Positions 43,656 to 53,859 of a stretch of DNA of 64,000 nt are shown in pieces. Position 1 is the first letter of the stretch; each line of letters begins with the position of its first letter. The translations under genes and the position numbers were made by a program. This stretch comes from Haematobia irritans (Eukaryota; Arthropoda; Insecta; Diptera; Muscidae), in the NCBI RefSeq assembly GCF_050003625.1, contig NC_134398.1, positions 59,605,641 to 59,669,640 of the forward strand, given 5' to 3'. The notes below the pieces were generated by a model, which was not told the origin of the DNA, did not search any database, and saw nothing but the letters and a program-made list of their open reading frames with translations.

Positions 43656-44756
43656 TCACTTTCGTGGAATATATGCTAAGTTGATACATCCTACATATAT
43701 CGCCGACAACCAGGGGATAATTATGTCAGCCACCGCTGGTAACTCCGCCGGAGTAATTCCATCAGGTCCGGGGGATTTGAATGATCCAAAGCTATTTAAC
43801 GCCCATTTTATTCTAGATTCTGATACAATTTCCTCGATAGGAAACGACCGCTGAGCCACTGTGGCACCGCCAGTGCATGGTTCAACCGTCTGATTTCCGG
43901 GAAAATGTGTGTCCAATAGTACCTCCAGCGTCTCCTCACTGGACGTTGTCCAATTGCCCTCCGATGTTTTAATGAAACCTGGAGCGGAGCTCGTGGATGC
44001 TAGCACCTTCCGTAGTCTGGAAGCCTCGGACGTATTCTCAATGCTGCTGCCGTAATCATTCCAAGAGTTATGCTGAGCCTTTCTCCGTTCTCGCTTGTAT
44101 TCTCTCAGATTCTTCTTGTAAGCGTCCCAATCCACAGGAGCTCTGGTGGACTTTGCTTTGTTAAAGAGCTTCCTGCACGATTTCCTCATATTACCTAACT
44201 CCGTAGACCACCATGGTGGTCGATTTTTCCCCCTTGGCTTCCCTTTAGGGCATGCAGCTTTCAGTGAAATGTTGAAGGCCTTAGTAATCCTCTCCACTGC
44301 GTGTTCGATAACTTGCACAGTGCTCATATTTGTCTCTGGTATTTCCGGTATCATCATATTGAACGATTCCCTATACCTATTCCAGTCAGCTTTCCTAACA
44401 TTTGGCGGAAATATGGTCTTGTTGGTATGAACATCAAATTTGAAACTGATGTAGCGATGATCTGAGAAGCTGTGTTCACTTAAAACATGCCACTCAGATA
44501 TCATTTTATTCAGTTCTTGCGAGGCCAAGGTGATGTCCAAAACCTCTTGCCTGTTTTTAGTGACAAAGGTTGGGGCATCTCCCTTGTTGCAAACTACCAG
44601 ATTAGTACGCAAAATAAACTCTATTAGCGACTATCCCCTTGCATTAGTATCACTTCTTCCCCATATACTATGATGCGCATTCGCATCGCATCCCATAATG
44701 AGTTTCGTCTTTGTTTTCAGTGACTCCTCAACTAATATACTAGTTACTTTCTTTAC
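43656..44756 (-). pseudogene. LINE ORF2: endonuclease C-half and RT N-terminus
   Basis: Encodes IMGCDANAHHSIWGR and EHSFSDHRYISF, the conserved C-terminal APE endonuclease motifs (DANAHH; SDH). A linker (PPWWSTELGNMRKSCRKLF) and the RT entry (SPGPDGITPAEL) follow. A TAG stop at about 44626 sits between RG and SLIEF; otherwise the frame is open for 318 codons to 43656. The upstream end is cut at 44757 by the opposing LINE fragment. Confidence 0.75.
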
Positions 44757-45369
44757 AGTCGTGAACTTGATAGGGTTGAGACTTTTCTTGATCTTGGTAT
44801 TCTTTTAGATAATAGATTAAATTTTAAACAACATTTAACTATGATGATTAATAAAGCATACAGCTCGCTTGGTTTCATGAAGAGGTGGTGTACAGAATTT
44901 GATGATCACTGTGTCACTAAAAGTCTGTACATTTCTCTTGTTCGTACTACCCTAGAATATGGCTCAGTTATATGGGACCCTGTTTATAAAATATATTCGG
45001 ATAAAATTTAATCAGTTCAAAAACAATTCCTTATTTTTTGCCTGAGAAAACGAGGATGGACATATCTTACACTACCTTCATACAAATATAGACTTGAACA
45101 AATTAAACTTCCGTCATTAATTAGTCGAAGAAAAATGTTAAATATCACGTTTATTATGAATATTATACATGGGAAAATTATTTCGAGTTTTATTTTGAGT
45201 CGTATTAGTCTAACTGTACCTCTTAGACCAACAAGGAACTTCCGTTTATTAAGTATAACTTACTTCCAAAGAGAGTTTGCAAATAATGATTCTCTTCGCC
45301 ACCTATGTGATGATTTTAATAAGTATTATCATATTATTAATCGAAGATACCCAATATTTGCATTTGGCT
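44757..45369 (+). pseudogene. 3' fragment of a second, Jockey/CR1-like LINE
   Basis: Plus-strand translation gives LGILLDNRLNFKQHLTMMIN, YISLVRTTLEYGSVIWDPVY and PSLISRRKMLNITF, the C-terminal (thumb and post-RT) region of Jockey/CR1-type reverse transcriptases without RNase H. One TAA stop falls after YSDKI near 45009. It is inserted antisense into the LOA-like ORF2 between codons for KYWVSS and VKKVTS and replaces a few codons there. Confidence 0.7.
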
Positions 45370-45647
45370 ATTTCTAAATTGGCAACGACAGTGTCTGCAT
45401 TGCACATTGAAGGAAGCAGAAACAAGTTAAGCTCGTTTTTAGCAATTATACAGGCTCGAATTACATCATTACCAGTATACTGCAATAGTTTGAGCCCCGG
45501 AGTACTTAATTCACATATTTTGTTTCTATAAACATATCGTTCTTGAATAAGAACTATGTCTATGTCCCCTTTCATCAGGAGAACTTTTAAGGCAGCACAT
45601 GCAGCCTTACAATGATGAAGATTTATCTGGAGGATCCGTAGGACCAT
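45370..45647 (-). pseudogene. LINE ORF2: endonuclease N-terminus
   Basis: ATG at 45645-45647 starts MVLRILQINLHHCKAACAAL and continues to DIVLIQERYVYRNKICEL and TVVANLEIAKCKYWV. INLHH and LIQE are the first two APE endonuclease motifs. The ORF2 start overlaps the end of ORF1 (stop at 45608) by about 40 bases, a common arrangement in these LINEs. It is interrupted at 45369. Confidence 0.7.
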
Positions 45648-46580
45648 CGAGATTTTCAACAACCGGCACATCAGCCGCTTCAATCGAGTCATCAAGAATG
45701 TCCTCTTCAGAGATATCGGTGACTCTCGCAATAACCATAGGTTAAACTTTGGTGAGTTCTGAGGCAGTAGAAGCCTCCTCACGCATACGGTAACTATCCA
45801 TGTCTTCAACTTTGGTATCTCCCTCGACTTTGCAAGAGGATCCGCTTACTTCTGATTCAGACAGAGGCTTGTCCATTTCTGAATCCTTTAGCTGATCGTT
45901 TTTATACACCTTCATTTGGATATAATGAAAGCCATAACATACACGGCCCTGAGACTTTACTAGATGTGGCAAAGACTGAGTGTTCAATATAAACACTGCA
46001 TGCCGTCTTGGCCCATCCTCTTCATCCAAACGGCCAACCTTCCAATCAGCTGTTGGAAGATCTGGATTGCATTGTTTCAGTCTATTTAAAATAGATTCAG
46101 GGTTAGGAGGGTTTGCAGGTATCCACGCATGTGCTCTTGGTCTAGCCGGTATGTCTTTCTTCTCGACTAACTCTAGAGCAGCTCCTTCCCAAACTTCACC
46201 AATTAGTATCGTACTTGATACCAACCAGCCTCTTAGGTTAGGTTAGGTTAGGTGGCAGCCCGATGTATCAGACTCACTCAGACTATTCAGTCCATTGTGA
46301 TACCACATTGGTGAACTTCTCGACTGATCCTAATTTCTTTAGGATAAACAAAGCATTTCTGCGTTCCTTGAATCTCTTTCGTGAGGGATTACCTCCTTTT
46401 GATGCCGTTACCTTGGAAAATGTTCGACTTGTCAAATAGTCGCCACCTGTCGGCCCATCTACAGGTCGACTAATTGGGCCTAACTCTTGGTCATTGCCCA
46501 AATTTATAACTCCAGTCGATACCCGTCCACTGGGCCCTGAAGTTAGCAACCCAGTGGATGTCTTTGAATTTCTCTGCATG
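45608..46580 (-). pseudogene. LINE ORF1 (gag-like), interrupted
   Basis: The first part (46317-46580) begins MQRNSKTSTGLLTSGPSG and includes a basic stretch PSRKRFKERRNALFILKKLG. It is interrupted by a SINE-type tail at 46225-46316. The second part contains EKKDIPARPRAHAWIP and DWKVGRLDEEDGPRRHAVF, the conserved core of ORF1 proteins in LOA-type elements of flies (similar to the domain of unknown function DUF4780). A TAA at about 45742 interrupts the frame after SELTKV; the frame then stays open to 45608. The role is RNA binding by analogy. Confidence 0.65.
46225..46316 (-). repeat. SINE-type 3' tail inserted in ORF1
   Basis: GTTAGGTTAGGTGGCAGCCC, AGACTATTCAGTCCATTGTG and ACATTGGTGAACTTCTC match the SINE at 57931 rather than the LINE (no AAAG before TGGC). 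5' truncated to ~90 bp, in the same orientation as the LINE. Confidence 0.65.
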
Positions 46581-46810
46581 GTGGCCTAATATCCCACCAC
46601 TCTTGAAATTCGTAGTAGGTTCTTATTACGATGATTTTATCCGCTATTAAAAAAAAACGTCCGTTCCGTTCGACGGTTGAATAAAGAGTTCTATCATTCC
46701 GTTTGTAACGCATCGAAATACTGGTCTGATTGTTTTGAATCAATGCACGTCTGCATTGACATTAACGTTCGACACATTTGTGTACCACAGCAAGCACGAT
46801 TATTGATATA

Positions 46811-47020
46811 TACGAGGGCAGTTCGGAAACTTCTTAGCCTAGCACAAAAAGCGCGGTATAAACAGAAAAAAGTTAAGTGTTTTGGAAACTTCCATCTCTG
46901 TTATGAACACATCTTAAATTTTGTATCGATCTGGCAACTCCTTCATATAGAAACAGATGTTCAAAAAAGACGCATCCGCATTTTTTTACAATGGAAAAAT
47001 TAGAAATGCGTGCTGTCATT
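46811..47020 (+). mobile_element. Mariner 5' end fragment (mellifera/vertumnana-like)
   Basis: TACGAGGGCAGTTCGGAAAC resembles a mariner inverted end. About 180 bp later an ATG at 46991 opens MEKLEMRAVI, like the N-terminus of that mariner group, and the similarity stops after ~10 codons where BEL/Pao sequence begins. Classification from so little sequence is tentative. Confidence 0.5.
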
Positions 47021-47263
47021 ATATCAGCGGCCACCGTATCAACGGTACGAAACAGTAGAACGCCGCAGCTATTGCCGTAACTGCCTAGCGCGCAGTCATC
47101 TGGCTCCGGACTGCCCAGTCCTCACTGCGTGTCGGGAATGCAACCTCCGTCACACGATGTTGCATGGGGCTCCTCAGCTGCAGGAAACGTTTGGGCGCTA
47201 TACGCCACCGCCGGTAGAGTTACCGTACCATCGATCTTCGGTCTCACTAGCCAACAACCATTT
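47021..47263 (+). pseudogene. BEL/Pao retrotransposon gag zinc knuckles, fragment
   Basis: Encodes YCRNCLARSHLAPDC (Cys-x2-Cys-x4-His-x4-Cys) and then CRECNLRHTMLHGAPQL, the paired zinc-finger region at the gag-protease junction of insect BEL/Pao elements. Open from 47010 to the insertion at 47264. Upstream gag is missing. The continuation lies at 48264. Confidence 0.65.
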
Positions 47264-48263
47264 TGTGAATTGTTTCTAGCATATTTTTTCTTATTGATTA
47301 TGACCTACTAAACACGAAAATGAGTTTTAAAAAATTTTCTGTCGATTGGTTTTCGAGATATAATTTTTTTAATTTTTTTTTTTTAATTTTTGGAGGTACA
47401 CCTACAATTTTGAGCATATCTTTCGTTTCTTTGACCTTTTTGATCCTAATACTACTCAAATTAAAGAAAATTACCAAAAAAATATAAGTCCGCTATTTGT
47501 TTTTGTCAGATTTTGTTAAGTAAGGGCTTAATTTCTTTGTAAAGATTCCAGCTACACGTAAAAAAACAAAAAATTGTCGTTAGAAATTTTTTTATATTTT
47601 ATATGAATTTTTATATGTTTTTTTTTGCCACATTTTTACTTAAAAAACGCCGTTTTTTTACCTTTTTAAGCCGCTAACATCCAAACTACTTACCCGATTT
47701 GAAAATTTTCTGAGAATGAGTTGTAGACGGCTCAATTTTCTTTAATTTGAGTAGTATTAGGATCAAAAAGGTCAAAGAAAACGAAAGATCTTTCGATCTT
47801 TTACCAAAAAAATATAAGTCCGCTATTTGTTGTCAGATTTTGTTAAGTAAGGGCTTAATTTCTTTGTAAAGATTCCAGCTACACGTAAAAAAACAAAAAA
47901 TTGTCGTTAGAAATTTTTTTATACTTTATATGAATTTTTATATGTTTTTTTTGCCACATTTTTACTTAAAAAACGCCGTTTTTTTACCTTTTTAAGCCGC
48001 TAACATCCAAACTACTTACCCGATTTGAAAATTTTCTGAGAATGAGTTGTAGACGGCTCAATTTTCTTTAATTTGAATAGTATTAGGATCAAAAAGGTCA
48101 AAGAAAACGAAAGATATGCTCAAAATTGTAGGTGTACCTCCAAAAATTAAAAAAAAAAAAAAATTATATCTCGAAAACCAATCGACAGAAAATTTTTTAA
48201 AAATCATTTTCGTGTTTAGTAGGTCATAATCAATAAGAAAAAATATGCTAGAAACAATTCACA
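47264..48263. mobile_element. 1,000-bp element with ~205-bp inverted ends
   Basis: Starts TGTGAATTGTTTCTAGCATA and ends with its exact inverse. The two arms agree over about 205 bp with a few differences in homopolymers. Between them a ~329-bp unit (CCAAAAAAATATAAGTCCGC onward) is repeated at about 47473 and 47802, the first copy ending in a partial right arm (GTAGTATTAGGATCAAAAAG). No coding frame of note. No clear target duplication. It splits a BEL/Pao fragment. Confidence 0.75.
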
Positions 48264-48715
48264 GAGAAAAGTTTGTTATTTGTTGCCTAGTGTCTTTATT
48301 CCCACAGCCCAGGTGGACATGACGAGTCCAGGCTGCCACCCCACCCGAGTTGCTACGTCGACCGTCACCCGGCTCCGAATCCCAACAAGGGAAAGAGATG
48401 GTCGTACGATGCCACAATTCGACTTCGCGCACGGCTCTATGGAAGTCGGCTGGTCTATAAACTCAAAGCTCTTGTGACCCCATCATCGATGACCCAGCTG
48501 CCAATATGGAGACTCATGAGCTTGCCGACATTGATCCCAGGGGCAATGAGTCGATTGATGTCGAAGTGGGCGCGAGCGCTTATGCCTACTTGCGACGAGA
48601 TGTCGTCGTACAGAGTGGTCTTGGCCGAGTTTTTGCCCAAATTACGGATTGGGGTGTGTTTTCGTGGGGCCAGTCAGTAGTCCAACCGAGGTCCGGAATC
48701 AGTAAGGTAAGGAAA
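48264..48715 (+). pseudogene. BEL/Pao protease-region fragment
   Basis: First reading frame: VFIPTAQVDM, the usual start of the BEL/Pao aspartic-protease domain, to a stop at 48475-48477. Then, in another frame, ELADIDPRGNESIDVEVGAS and ITDWGVFSWG, equivalent to the end of that domain before reverse transcriptase. It has one frameshift plus a stop. The catalytic Asp-Thr/Ser-Gly is not recognisable. The reverse transcriptase is absent; family T element copy 3 begins at 48784. Confidence 0.6.
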
Positions 48716-49113
48716 ACTACACTGTCTCGCGGGGGGCTGAATGTTCAAAGTTGCTTTGAACCCATTTTGAAACATTGTGCGTACACGCAAAAAAATAATT
48801 CTTTCCTCCCAAACGAAATTTTAGACAAACAAAGTTCGTTTCTCATTTGCTTTTCGCTGTAAGGAAGTGTATTTGGAAGAAAAGTATATACTTTTTGTGA
48901 TAAACGTTTATTCTTTTCCAGGATGTAAAAACAATTTCATAAAGACAAACTACTCAGAAAAACACTGTTTTCTTGCTAATTGCATTTCCCTCACATCTTT
49001 CTCACATCCACGAGTTTTTTTAGTTCTTAACACCTTTTCCAACAATGTAGGCCAATAACAACAATGTAGAAGAAATTATACGATTTTATAAATTTTTAAA
49101 ATTTTTTACCTTT

Positions 49114-49185
49114 CGCCTGGACGGAGAATCGAACCGCGGACCATGCACTTTGTAAGCCAACACACTAACCACTGAGCTATGTACC
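49114..49185 (-). other. tRNA-like domain 1, copy 3
   Basis: Inverse of GGTACATAGCTCAGTGGTTA, with intact A and B boxes. Confidence 0.6.
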
Positions 49186-49298
49186 TGTTATGGTCATCAA
49201 TAGATAAATATACATATAAGTTATATTTATATTGCATAGCTTCCGGCGCCACGAACCGAATAAACAAAGTTTATTTAACAGAAACAAACATTTAGTTT

Positions 49299-49370
49299 GG
49301 CACCGTGGAGCAGTGGTTGCTACGTCCGACTTGCATGCCAAGGGTCGTGGGTTCGATCCCTGCTTCGACC
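49299..49370 (+). other. tRNA-like domain 2, copy 3
   Basis: GGCACCGTGGAGCAGTGGTT, B box GGTTCGATCCC, ending CTGCTTCGACC. Confidence 0.6.
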
Positions 49371-49662
49371 AAAGTTTTTTATTTGTTTTTTTTTTTTTTT
49401 TTATATATATTCCAGATATGTTCGGAAGATTCCGAAAAAATGTTCAGCATTACATTGTAGATTCAATTTTGAACTGTCTTATTAAAGACCTAAAGTCAGA
49501 AAAGAACAGTGTTTGATATAAACGAAATGGACTGTGTTGTTGTTTCAAAAATAACTTTTTTTATTGAAAAAATAAAAATTGTGTAACAAACGGATTTTTT
49601 GGTGATAAAAGATTAAAATTTTCGAAGCAATTCAAAAAACTCTAACAAAAGAAAAACGTTTT

Positions 49663-50208
49663 CGGTACACGTTTTCCAAACGTTTTTTCTTTGCGTGTAG
49701 TGGCATAAATAATTTTTAGTCGTTGTGTCCTTTTGTTTTTCTATTTGTTTACCTGGAATGTTTGGCATTTGAGCGATGCTTGTAGTTTTGTCGCTGAGCT
49801 TTGTTTAGGCTGTTAAGCGTCACTCAAGAGGGCAACGGACCAGTCTTGAACCGACCATCAACTCGCGCATGCACAGCCGATCTAATCAACCCATTCCACA
49901 CCATAAAGCCAAAACGAAAAGTGCCGTTTGGAAAACGGTACACGTTTTCCAAACGTTTTTTCTTTGCGTGTAGTGGCATAAATAATTTTTAGTCGTTGTG
50001 TCCTTTTGTTTTTCTATTTGTTTACCTGGAATGTTTGGTATTTGAGCGATGCTTGTAGTTTTGTCGCTGAGCTTTGTTTAGGCTGTTAAGCGTCACTCAA
50101 GAGGGCAACGGACCAGTCTTGAACCGACCATCAACTCGCGCATGCACAGCCGATCTAATCAACCCATTCCAGACCATAAAGCCAAAACGAAAAGTGCCGG
50201 CCACTAAG
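49663..50208 (+). repeat. 273-bp tandem duplication including the element end
   Basis: From CGGTACACGTTTTCCAAACG at 49663 the sequence repeats from 49936 with one or two visible differences (GGCATTTGAG/GGTATTTGAG; CCACACC/CCAGACC). The unit is the last ~35 bp of family T copy 3 plus ~238 bp of flank. The junction forms a palindrome CGTTTGGAAAACG-GTACA-CGTTTTCCAAACG at 49925-49955. Confidence 0.85.
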
Positions 50209-50882
50209 AAGCAACAAAAATAATCAGAACAAAATCACAATACAAAATACATAAATTTTACTTAATACCATATTGCACTAAAGTTTAAATGTAAATTGTA
50301 CTTAGTATTTTTACTTACAACTATATTGCACAATCCCAGGTTGAATTTTCCAAAATTTGAAATAAAATTGCATTTTATTTTCTAAATATTGCTAAAATAA
50401 AACATTAAACTTAAAAACTAATTTAAAATTTACATCTTGTAAAAAATGAATTTATATTAAAATTACCTTCTAAAACACTAAAAATATATATTTCTGAATT
50501 TACATTTTAAAACCTATAATTAAGTGTTATAATTTCGGAAGCCAAAATAATTTCACTTTCCAGCTTTTCATTAGTTCATTCCCGAACAGTAGTAATGTAA
50601 GAACGCAAAATTTGCACGTTAACCCCATTTCCTTAGGTGGTATTGAAATTTCCTTTGGTGAGTGTGGAGTCGGAGTTATGTATATTGGACATGCGGCTGA
50701 ATTTTAAGCTTTCTATTGAAGAAAGGGCACAAAAGCCGCGATAAAATTGTACTCATGCAAAAAGGCAAATAAAACCGACAATTGGGTCTTGGCTGTACAT
50801 GGCAGTGGTTAGTGGCGGGTTGTGGTCTCGTGCCCGGCACTCCAGCAGTCGACAAGATAACGTTCAGCAAAAGGCGTGTCTA
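50209..50882. other. Unassigned AT-rich stretch
   Basis: No gene recognised. It holds ACCCCATTTCCTTAGGTGGT and TCCTTTGGTGAGTGTGGAGT, weakly like LINE ORF2 sequence near 42900 in inverse, not enough to call. Confidence 0.35.
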
Positions 50883-51366
50883 CACTGAAAAAACATTGAA
50901 CCCACCAGGAAGAAAACTTTCGGTTAATTTTAGAAAAATTTGAATATTTGTAGAAAATTTTAACTTAACAGTATTACAAACGTTGGAATCACGCCGATGT
51001 CATAAAAATAAGTAAATATTTTTCGACAAGTTCAAGAAAATTTATTAGACATAACTAAGTTTTTTTTTAACTTGTTAAAGAAAATTTTATAGTTTGAAGG
51101 AAAAACTTGGAGTTAAAAATTGCAAAACGCATTTTTGGTAAAATTTACAAATTTAAAGAAAATCTGAGCTATTTTGTGGAAGACACGAATTTAGTTAATC
51201 TTTATACTTCATTTGTGTATATTTTTTCTCGGTTTTAGTTAATTTAACTAACGTATACAAAAAATTATTAGAGTAAAGGAAACTTTCTCCAAACATAATA
51301 ATTCCATGAACTAAAATAAAGTTTAATTGGCTTTAGTGAAATAGAGAGTTCACTTTTTTTTGAGTG
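50883..51366 (+). mobile_element. TA-CAC MITE, family G
   Basis: 484 bp; ends CACTGAAAAAACATTGAACC and the inverse of CACTCAAAAAAAAGTGAACT; TA on both sides. Another copy lies at about 56110. Confidence 0.7.
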
Positions 51367-51381
51367 TATGTATCCCAGGTG

Positions 51382-52747
51382 CAGCGTTGCCAGAATTGTT
51401 TCACCAAAAACCGCTAGATTTGCCCAAAAAAATAGCTAAGAAATGCTAAAAAATAGCTAGAAAAAAAGCTAAATTTTTTTGTATCAAAAGTCACATTTTT
51501 GAATGAAATTTAACAAACTTAAAGGCTTTATTTCACTTACAATGCATATTATTTTCATTTTAATTCCACTTCTGTGAGACTGTAACAATATCTAAGGCAT
51601 ATTAGCTCTGTTTGCGTATTCGATACATTTTGATTACTATCACAATTTTTTTACTGGAAGTCCTTCGTTTTGTGGGAGCTACCTTCCCAACACCTCTATT
51701 TTATTTACTTGTTATTTTAAAATACTAAATGATCTAAGCATGCTTTGGATTTATTAAAAAAATGATTTGTCATTTTTTTAAATAAAATTTTAGTTTGGTT
51801 TTGAAATTGTGAAAAATTCGAAATACATTACTTTTATTTAAATTGTAGAAAATACCTATAGTTTACATTTCCCAGTAAAAACATTTTCCTTTTCTTCACG
51901 AGCTATCAAAGTGCTTTAAAAACGTGCTAACGCCAACTTAAATTTCCAAATTCAGACTCGACTTCAACTAGAAATTATTGTATATATACGTTTTTAAAAT
52001 AAAGTGTTGAAAAACATCTATTTTTGAACGCTATTTTGGTTTGTGGTTAAGATGCAAAAACTCCTCTCATTTAAAGACTATTTCATTAATTCTTCCTTCT
52101 TTCATGAAAACATACCCATTTTTAAGTTGAATCACGTAATTATAAGGACAAAACGACTTTATCGTCTTTTGGACAAGGAAAACAGTTTATATAAAAGAAA
52201 TTCACAAATGCTATTATAACCAAAATTCGCGTTCGTATTTTAAGGAGACGACAATATTTTTTCAGTGCACAAAGCTATTCACATCTATCTATCTATCGTA
52301 ATAACTTTAGAATATTATAATAACATAAAAAGGATAAACGAGTCAAATGATAATATGCCCAATAATTTACTTTGTTGTTTATCTAACAAATTTGTATGGT
52401 AATAGTAGATTTAAAGTTTATGATAACTTTTATGTATATAATGAAAAAACTTTACAACAAGGTGTATTTGCTACAATAATGCCCGCATAATGGCTGGACT
52501 CATTATTAATGTTTCAACTGAGCTTTGAAATATGTGGAAACCCTTATACTTGCAGCAAGGCTTAGATAAAAACGCCGATTTATCCATATTTCAATAGAAA
52601 CATGTCGAAAATAAAAAAGCCAAAAATAGCTAAAAGGGTCATGAAAAAAAGCCAGAAAAAAAGCTAAAAGCTAAATGCATTTTTACCCGCTACACGTCTT
52701 CAAAAAAAGCCACATCTAGCGGGAAAAAAGCTAAATTGGCAACGCTG
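51382..52747. mobile_element. Non-autonomous hAT element
   Basis: Begins CAGCGTTGCCAGAATTG and ends CTAAATTGGCAACGCTG, flanked by a perfect 8-bp direct repeat CCCAGGTG (51374-51381, 52748-52755). Subterminal clusters of AAAAATAGCTA/AAAAAAGCTAAA at both ends (51430-51475, 52610-52735) resemble transposase-binding repeats of hAT elements. At 1,366 bp with no long frame it is non-autonomous. The end is similar to the remnant at 15. Confidence 0.8.
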
Positions 52748-52837
52748 CCCAGGTGCATACATTGCCTTTGAACATATTAGCCAAACTGTCAGTTGCAAAA
52801 AAAAAGGCTGTATCGATGTAAAATATCACGGTCACAG

Positions 52838-53415
52838 TTTGATCCTCAAAATAATCTCGCCAAACCTGGTGGGTTACAATCAGGCAAAACGACTTTTTGA
52901 CAAAACATTTGAAACATTACTTCCCAACAATGAAGGGCGGTGCACACATACCACGGGGAGAAGTAATGTTCCAACAAATATTGGCATTAATATATACTCA
53001 GACAGTCAACCTGCAATAAAATCCTTGGACTCTGTGTTCCTTAACTCAAAAACGGCCATAGACTGCCGCAAATATCTCAACGATATGGCTGAGCAGTACA
53101 ATATTCACTATATATACCAAGCAGTACAATATTCACTATATATATAGGAATATACCAAGGAACAGCAATGCGGATGAGTTACCAAGGCTAGGAACATATT
53201 CCACAATCTTTTGCGTGACAAGAATGTTATGATGACGATTGCCCCATAGGAGAATTGCAAGGGTTGCAACGACACCAAGCATATATGGTCCCATCTACAC
53301 TTAAATCGCACACTATATATGCCAGTGTTTTGAGGACGTCAAATATCACTCCTTATATCTGCAATAACGGGTCGCTGCCTTATAGCCGAGCTTCCAAAAA
53401 CTATTAGTACGAAGT
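52838..53415 (+). pseudogene. LOA-like LINE ORF2 fragment (RNase H region)
   Basis: Plus-strand match to 42060-42470 and 63396-64000: FDKTFETLLPNNEGRCTHT, then a deletion, then GINIYSDSQPAIKSLDSVF and RKYLNDMAEQYNIHYI, followed by out-of-frame decayed remnants to about 53415. Small internal duplication of AAGCAGTACAATATTCACTA near 53119. Confidence 0.7.
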
Positions 53416-53429
53416 ATAATGACTACTCA

Positions 53430-53810
53430 GCGTAGCCACAAAAGCAATGAATTTATTATTTTTGGATCCGGAAGTGGTGCAAAATTAGTTCAGAAGCAAT
53501 GATTTTACTTTGGCTTCTCATAGGGAGGATGTCATCTTTTTAAGCATCCGCAGCTTGATTTCATATTTGGATTTCATTTTAAAAAGTAAAGAAAATCATA
53601 AAAAGAAAATATTTTTTTTTCTTAATTTTCTACTTGTATCTCTACTTAAGGGCATTTCGAAAAATACTGGTAAATATTTTATCGTAAATCCCACATTTGC
53701 CGAGAAATGGGATAGTACACTTTTCAGGTATTTAAATTTTGTTTGTCCTTATTGTGTTTTATACTCAATAAAATCCAGAAAATTTAAATTTGTTTAAAAA
53801 ACAGAGTACA
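53430..53810 (+). repeat. Dispersed repeat family H, copy 1
   Basis: CCGGAAGTGGTGCAAAATTA, AGAAGCAATGATTTTACTTT and AGGGAGGATGTCATC correspond to 62325-62400. The family is not identified; boundaries uncertain. Confidence 0.5.
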
Positions 53811-53859
53811 CATAAAAAAACATTTTCTGATTCAATCACGAAATTAATTTATCCATTTA

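Larger units (their letters stand above)
41562..46680 (-). mobile_element. LOA-like non-LTR retrotransposon, degenerate
   Basis: Minus-strand LINE with ORF1, an ORF2 holding APE endonuclease, reverse transcriptase and RNase H, and a 3' end with a (CCTAA)n tail (TTAGG at 41562-41584). It is broken by an opposing LINE fragment at 44757-45369, a SINE-type tail at 46225-46316 within ORF1, several stops, and an internal deletion near 42070. LOA assignment rests on the INLHHCKAACAAL endonuclease start, the RNase H and the ORF1 type; related I/R1-group clades are not excluded. The 5' boundary is approximate. Confidence 0.75.
48784..49697. mobile_element. Two-headed tRNA-like TA-CAC element (family T), copy 3
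   Basis: CACGCAAAAAAATAATTC ... CTTTGCGTG with TA at 48782-48783 and 49698-49699. tRNA-like domains at 49114-49185 (minus) and 49299-49370 (plus). Confidence 0.8.

Noticed and set aside
46225..46245. Telomeric (TTAGG)n tract
   Set aside because: Short tracts always occur at the 3' ends of LINE or SINE copies and lie inside the window, so they are retrotransposon tails.
47010..47279. Host zinc-finger gene
   Set aside because: The CCHC pair and the downstream VFIPTAQV protease-like sequence fit a decayed BEL/Pao retrotransposon better.
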